Assembly (NCBI GenBank): GCA_946480545.1
Contig: CAMLKY010000082.1
Span: forward strand, 1-7,660
Source of the DNA: an uncultured Acidobacteriota bacterium
GTDB lineage: Bacteria; Acidobacteriota; Blastocatellia; Pyrinomonadales; Pyrinomonadaceae
Reading direction: 5' to 3'
DNA length: 7,660 nt
A model generated the notes under the pieces. It was not told the origin of the DNA. It searched no databases and worked only from the letters and a program-made list of their open reading frames with translations. The translations under genes were made by a program, and so were the position numbers. Below, piece after piece: positions 6,137-7,660 of the stretch (position 1 is its first letter; each line of letters opens with the position of its first letter).

Positions 6137-6379
6137 AGTTTATATTCGCGGCTCGTCGGAGGTACTGGATGGAAAGGAAGCAGTTTGAAAAAAGACGTAT
6201 CAATTAGCTTTTTAAACTTCCCCTTGGCTGTAACGGTTACTCGCTTCAGAAAAAATGATCTAAATGGTCTGATCCTTTTCCGCTCCCGCCCGCTTTAAGT
6301 CGCGGTTCTAGTTTGCAACGTGTCGCAGAACTGGTCAAGGCAATTTCGGCGAGCGACGTGTTACCATCTTGCGCAGATT
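6137..6379. other. Divergent intergenic region between the NYN operon and the zinc-ribbon gene
   Basis: This stretch contains no supported gene. It should carry promoters for both directions. The part from 6181 to 6270 is distinctly AT-richer than its surroundings (a run of A at 6188-6193, TTTTTAAA near 6209-6216, AAAAAATGATCTAAATGG near 6250), but I found no well-spaced -35/-10 pair on either strand. An 11-bp palindrome GTAACGGTTAC lies at 6230-6240. A 12-codon plus-strand ORF at 6169-6207 (MERKQFEKRRIN) follows a GGAGG at 6158-6162 with good spacing; it could be a leader peptide or chance. Confidence 0.4.
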
Positions 6380-7384
6380 ATGAACGGTGAAGACGACAGA
6401 ACCATCGATATCAAGGCCGTCGGCGACATCCCCGTCCGGTCCGAGGATATCGGCTTTGCCGCAGACGAGCTTAGCCATTGCGGACGTTGCACACGGGCAA
6501 ATGCGCCGACGCGACAGACGTGTCTTTACTGCGGTAATCCGTTAGGCGAGTCGATCGCGGGTTCGTTGTCGGTGGTCCCGGTACTCGAGAACTGGGAGCC
6601 CGGATTTAATCTCGTCATCACGGATTTTGGCGATGTCGGAGGCCGCGAGATCGCCAGGCTCGCTTCACTATTTCAGATCGAGCCGGTGACGCTTGAGCTT
6701 GCGATCGAGATAGGAAGGCCGGTACCCATCGCGCGGCTTGCATCCGAGGAGCATGCAAACTCTTTGCGTGCGGCAGCGGGCGAGAATGGCGTCGCCACCC
6801 GTGTAGTGCCGGATGAGAGCATGGAGCTTTCGAAGCCGTCGATACGGCTTCGGAGCATCGAGTTTATCGGGGCCGTATTGGATCTTCAATTATTCGGAAC
6901 GGCCGAACGCATCAGCGTTGGGCGTGACGATCTTGCACTGATCTTCGTTGGAGTCCGGACCGAAGAGCGCAGCGAAGAAGTGAAGAAGCAGAAACGAAAA
7001 TCGACGAAGACGTTGGCTGACAGTCAGACGAGCGCCAGTGAGCCGGTCGTCGAGATCTATTCGCGGCAACACATCTCGATCGGATGGCGAATACCCGCAA
7101 CCGGATTTGATTTCTCGTGCCTCGGTGTAGAGAAATCACTTCTTGCGGCCGAGAATATGCGAGCACTCGTTGCGCGACTCTCGGAGTTTGCACCGAATGC
7201 TGTAGTCAGTAACGATTACGAGGTGGTGCGGCCTATACTCGACCACACCTGGCCGATCGATCCGCAAACCGATACTCGTCGCAGCCGATCGGGCTATGCG
7301 CGGAAGGAGCTGACACGTGTCGTGACCATCGACAATGAACAACAACTGCTCAGGTATTCGCGATTGCAGCGGCAACTGATATGA
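6380..7384 (+). CDS. Unrecognised zinc-ribbon protein with an L7/L12-C-terminal-like segment
   Basis: I do not recognise this 334-residue protein as a named family. The ATG at 6380 is chosen over the in-frame GTG at 6320, because the 20 extra residues look like non-coding translation; neither start has a good Shine-Dalgarno. Residues 34-51 form a zinc ribbon with two CxxC pairs (CGRC and CLYC). Residues ~76-145 have the alternation and spacing of the ribosomal L7/L12 C-terminal fold: FNLVITDFGD strand, IARLASLFQIEP helix, PVPIARLASEEHANSLRAA, then ENGVATRVV strand. Residues ~155-190 look like beta strands, ~192-222 are charged and Ser/Thr-rich (linker), and ~225-292 form a second conserved-looking alpha/beta unit with IGWRIPATGFDFSCLGV and a closing WPID. 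There is no signal peptide or membrane helix, so it is cytoplasmic. Its TGA overlaps the rlmB ATG, suggesting co-translation and a link to RNA or the ribosome. That link is inference. Confidence 0.8.
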   Translation: MNGEDDRTIDIKAVGDIPVRSEDIGFAADELSHCGRCTRANAPTRQTCLYCGNPLGESIAGSLSVVPVLENWEPGFNLVITDFGDVGGREIARLASLFQIEPVTLELAIEIGRPVPIARLASEEHANSLRAAAGENGVATRVVPDESMELSKPSIRLRSIEFIGAVLDLQLFGTAERISVGRDDLALIFVGVRTEERSEEVKKQKRKSTKTLADSQTSASEPVVEIYSRQHISIGWRIPATGFDFSCLGVEKSLLAAENMRALVARLSEFAPNAVVSNDYEVVRPILDHTWPIDPQTDTRRSRSGYARKELTRVVTIDNEQQLLRYSRLQRQLI

Positions 7385-7660
7385 GACGCGAACGCGCACC
7401 GAAACCAAACTCACTTTCACGCGACGCGAAGAAGCGGCCGGCTCGTTTTCAGCCGCGTGATGAGCGACCTCGCGAGTCGCCTCCTGCGAGACGTGGGACG
7501 GATGCTTCTCTTACGTTCGGCGTTCTCCCCGTGCTCGAAGCGCTTCGTGCGAACGCGCGTCGAGTCGAGAAGATCGTTGTCGCAGAGGGTGTCAGGGAAG
7601 CTCGTCTGCGCGACATACTCGAGATCGCGCGACGTGATTGTGTGCGCGTCGATCGTGTTT
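7381..7660 (+). CDS. rlmB: RlmB/TrmH-type 23S rRNA (guanosine-2'-O)-methyltransferase, 3'-partial
   Basis: The ATG at 7381 overlaps the previous stop (ATGA) and the frame stays open to the window end, giving 93 codons. Residues 1-~44 are Arg/Pro/Lys-rich (RRERAPKPN, KKRPARFQPRDERPRE), an RNA-binding-like extension. From residue ~45 the SpoU substrate-binding domain begins: TFGVLPVLEALRANARRVEKIVVAEGV, then a helix RLRDILEIARR and a V.VDRV strand. This is the standard opening of RlmB and its relatives, which methylate the ribose of a 23S rRNA guanosine (G2251 in E. coli) with S-adenosylmethionine. The SPOUT catalytic domain lies beyond the window, so RlmB cannot be fully separated from other TrmH-family 2'-O-methyltransferases; the GVLPVLEALR opening favours RlmB. 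Confidence 0.82.
   Translation, partial: MRRERAPKPNSLSRDAKKRPARFQPRDERPRESPPARRGTDASLTFGVLPVLEALRANARRVEKIVVAEGVREARLRDILEIARRDCVRVDRV

Noticed and set aside
6139..6144. TATAAA on the minus strand as a -10 box for the NYN gene
   Set aside because: Transcription would start near 6132 and remove the AGAGGT ribosome site, and no -35 box is found at the right distance.

Overview
The window is GC-rich bacterial DNA that is almost fully coding. It most resembles an Acidobacteriota genome, probably class Blastocatellia. That placement is inferred from the gene mix: a membrane-anchored SUMF1-type protein, a zinc-ribbon/proline-rich/RDD membrane protein, a DUF2203 protein and an RqcH-type NFACT protein. 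No single marker proves it.

Layout. (1) 1-1694, plus strand: the 3' part of a reading frame joining a piece of cysteine synthase to a transmembrane SUMF1 (formylglycine-generating-enzyme-like) domain, then a TlpA-type thiol-disulfide lipoprotein. (2) 1691-3142, minus strand: an RqcH/NFACT ribosome quality control factor, tail to tail with the TlpA gene so that both stop codons lie in one TTAA. (3) 3143-3467: an intergenic region holding a 162-nt two-unit inverted element with REPIN architecture, and between it and the rqcH start a 12-nt match to the 3' tail of 16S rRNA. (4) 3468-4832, minus strand: the zinc-ribbon/RDD membrane protein, with a good sigma70-type promoter and an interrupted 20-bp palindrome just upstream. 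(5) 5064-6124, minus strand: a two-gene operon of a NYN/PIN-like nuclease followed by DUF2203, coupled by an ATGA overlap. (6) 6380-7660, plus strand: an unrecognised zinc-ribbon protein with a segment resembling the ribosomal L7/L12 C-terminal fold, coupled by a second ATGA overlap to the start of an RlmB-type 23S rRNA 2'-O-methyltransferase, cut by the window edge.

Several genes point to ribosomes and RNA: RqcH (rescue of stalled large subunits), the NYN nuclease, RlmB, and possibly the L7/L12-like protein. They lie on both strands in separate transcription units, so I read this as a neighbourhood theme and not a demonstrated system. The best candidates for something new are the mirrored repeat element, with a visible compensatory base-pair change, the anti-Shine-Dalgarno mimic in the rqcH leader, the zinc-ribbon/L7-L12-like protein coupled to rlmB, and the odd cysK::SUMF1 junction, which may be an assembly or recombination join. 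No tRNA, rRNA, CRISPR array, transposase or prophage gene was seen.
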